Shown here one piece after another: positions 5,279 through 5,733 of a stretch of DNA of 5,733 bases. The stretch's first letter is position 1; the number at the start of each line of letters is the position of its first letter. Where the stretch lies: the NCBI GenBank assembly GCA_012522705.1, contig JAAYJY010000298.1, positions 1 through 5,733 on the forward strand. Reading direction: 5' to 3'. The stretch is from Syntrophomonadaceae bacterium. Its GTDB lineage: Bacteria > Bacillota > Syntrophomonadia > Syntrophomonadales > Syntrophomonadaceae. Under the pieces are notes generated by a model. It did not search any database. It was not told where the DNA came from and saw only the letters and a list, made by a program, of their open reading frames with translations. The translations under genes were made by a program, and so were the position numbers.

Positions 5279-5733
5279 GTGAGAAGAAGAAATAAGTATC
5301 TATCGTTGGTCATCGCGCTCATTTTTGCGCTGACCTTCCTGGTGCCTGGCTTTGGTATGCCCGCCACTGCTCTGGCGCAGCCGTCGGTCTATTCTGATTA
5401 TAGTGATGACGGTGATTTGGAGGTCGTCACTGACGATGCCGATGATGTCAAGGACAATCGGGCAACAGTACGGGCCTACGTCGAAGTTGATGAAGACGAC
5501 TATTATGCTGATATTTATAAGATCGAGAAGGACGGGTACGGCTTCTTCTATGGCTATGATGAAGATGAAGTTGATGAGGTTGCAGAACTCCTTGAAGATG
5601 GAATTGGCGGTTGGGATTGCGAGTATAAAAAGGGCTTTGACATCGAATATGACCTCGATGATGAGCAATATTGGTTTGAGGTGGAATTGAAAAGCCTGAA
5701 TAAAGGCAAGACCGTATATTACAGAGCTTATAT
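5279..5733 (+). CDS. Secreted acidic protein with Fn3-like domain, 3'-truncated by window edge
   Basis: Exported protein of unknown function; 151 codons are visible and the frame is open at the right edge. From GTG 5279 the product has a clear signal peptide: RRRNK, a hydrophobic core at 8-26, and cleavage after ATALA (residue 33). The mature part is strongly acidic, with about 37 Asp/Glu against 11 Lys/Arg in 118 residues, and rich in Tyr. Residues 47-151 follow the pattern of bacterial fibronectin-type-III-like domains: RATVRAYV, then GYGFFYG, then FEVELKSLNKGKTVYYRAY, matching the common layout ATLxGxV...YGFxYG...F...LxGLxPGTTYYYRAY. A single Cys is seen at 114. Such domains are usually repeated and often end in a wall-binding or copper-amine-oxidase-N-like domain, but that part is outside the window. 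Its neighbours suggest a surface role. Confidence 0.82.
   Translation, partial: MRRRNKYLSLVIALIFALTFLVPGFGMPATALAQPSVYSDYSDDGDLEVVTDDADDVKDNRATVRAYVEVDEDDYYADIYKIEKDGYGFFYGYDEDEVDEVAELLEDGIGGWDCEYKKGFDIEYDLDDEQYWFEVELKSLNKGKTVYYRAY

Noticed and set aside
5352..5690. 112-codon plus-strand frame near the right edge
   Set aside because: Met- and Ile-rich out-of-frame shadow of the GTG 5279 gene, which has the ribosome site and signal peptide.
1..5733. CRISPR array, insertion sequence, tRNA or rRNA
   Set aside because: No regularly spaced direct repeats, transposase, terminal inverted repeats or RNA gene signatures were seen on either strand.

Overview
The window reads as a chromosomal stretch from an anaerobic Firmicute, most likely a clostridial lineage of the Peptococcaceae or Syntrophomonadaceae type. 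This is inferred from strong AGGAGG-type ribosome binding sites, TTG and GTG starts, and a surface protein ending in a copper-amine-oxidase-N-like (stalk) domain. A TolC-family protein encoded beside an S-layer-like protein also fits that group. The species cannot be fixed from the sequence alone. All four genes read left to right and all encode membrane or exported proteins.

Layout. Positions 2-1339 hold the 3' part of a polytopic membrane protein of the O-antigen ligase/polymerase (Wzy_C/WaaL) family; the start lies off the left edge. It ends at a small intrinsic terminator (1357-1378). A leader of about 230 nt with two predicted hairpins and a 9-nt direct repeat precedes a 700-residue secreted S-layer-like protein (1608-3710). 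That protein has a signal peptide, four tandem modules of about 130 residues and a C-terminal Cu_amine_oxidN1-like domain. A 13-bp GC-rich hairpin without a U-tract follows it. A near-consensus sigma-A promoter (3853-3881) then drives a compact TolC-family protein (3922-5013), closed by a textbook terminator (5029-5060). After a 265-nt intergenic region with a TATAAT box, a 15-bp palindrome and a possible 18-codon leader peptide, a secreted, very acidic protein with an Fn3-like fold begins at GTG 5279 and runs off the right edge.

Working together (inference). The set looks like a cell-envelope locus: a glycan ligase or polymerase, a modular surface-layer protein, a periplasm-type helical tunnel protein and another secreted beta-domain protein. 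The terminators and promoters indicate at least three separate transcription units rather than one operon. The point most worth attention is the TolC-like protein. It keeps both repeat halves of the family but appears to lack the inserts that form the outer-membrane beta-barrel, which may mean it works in an envelope without a conventional outer membrane.
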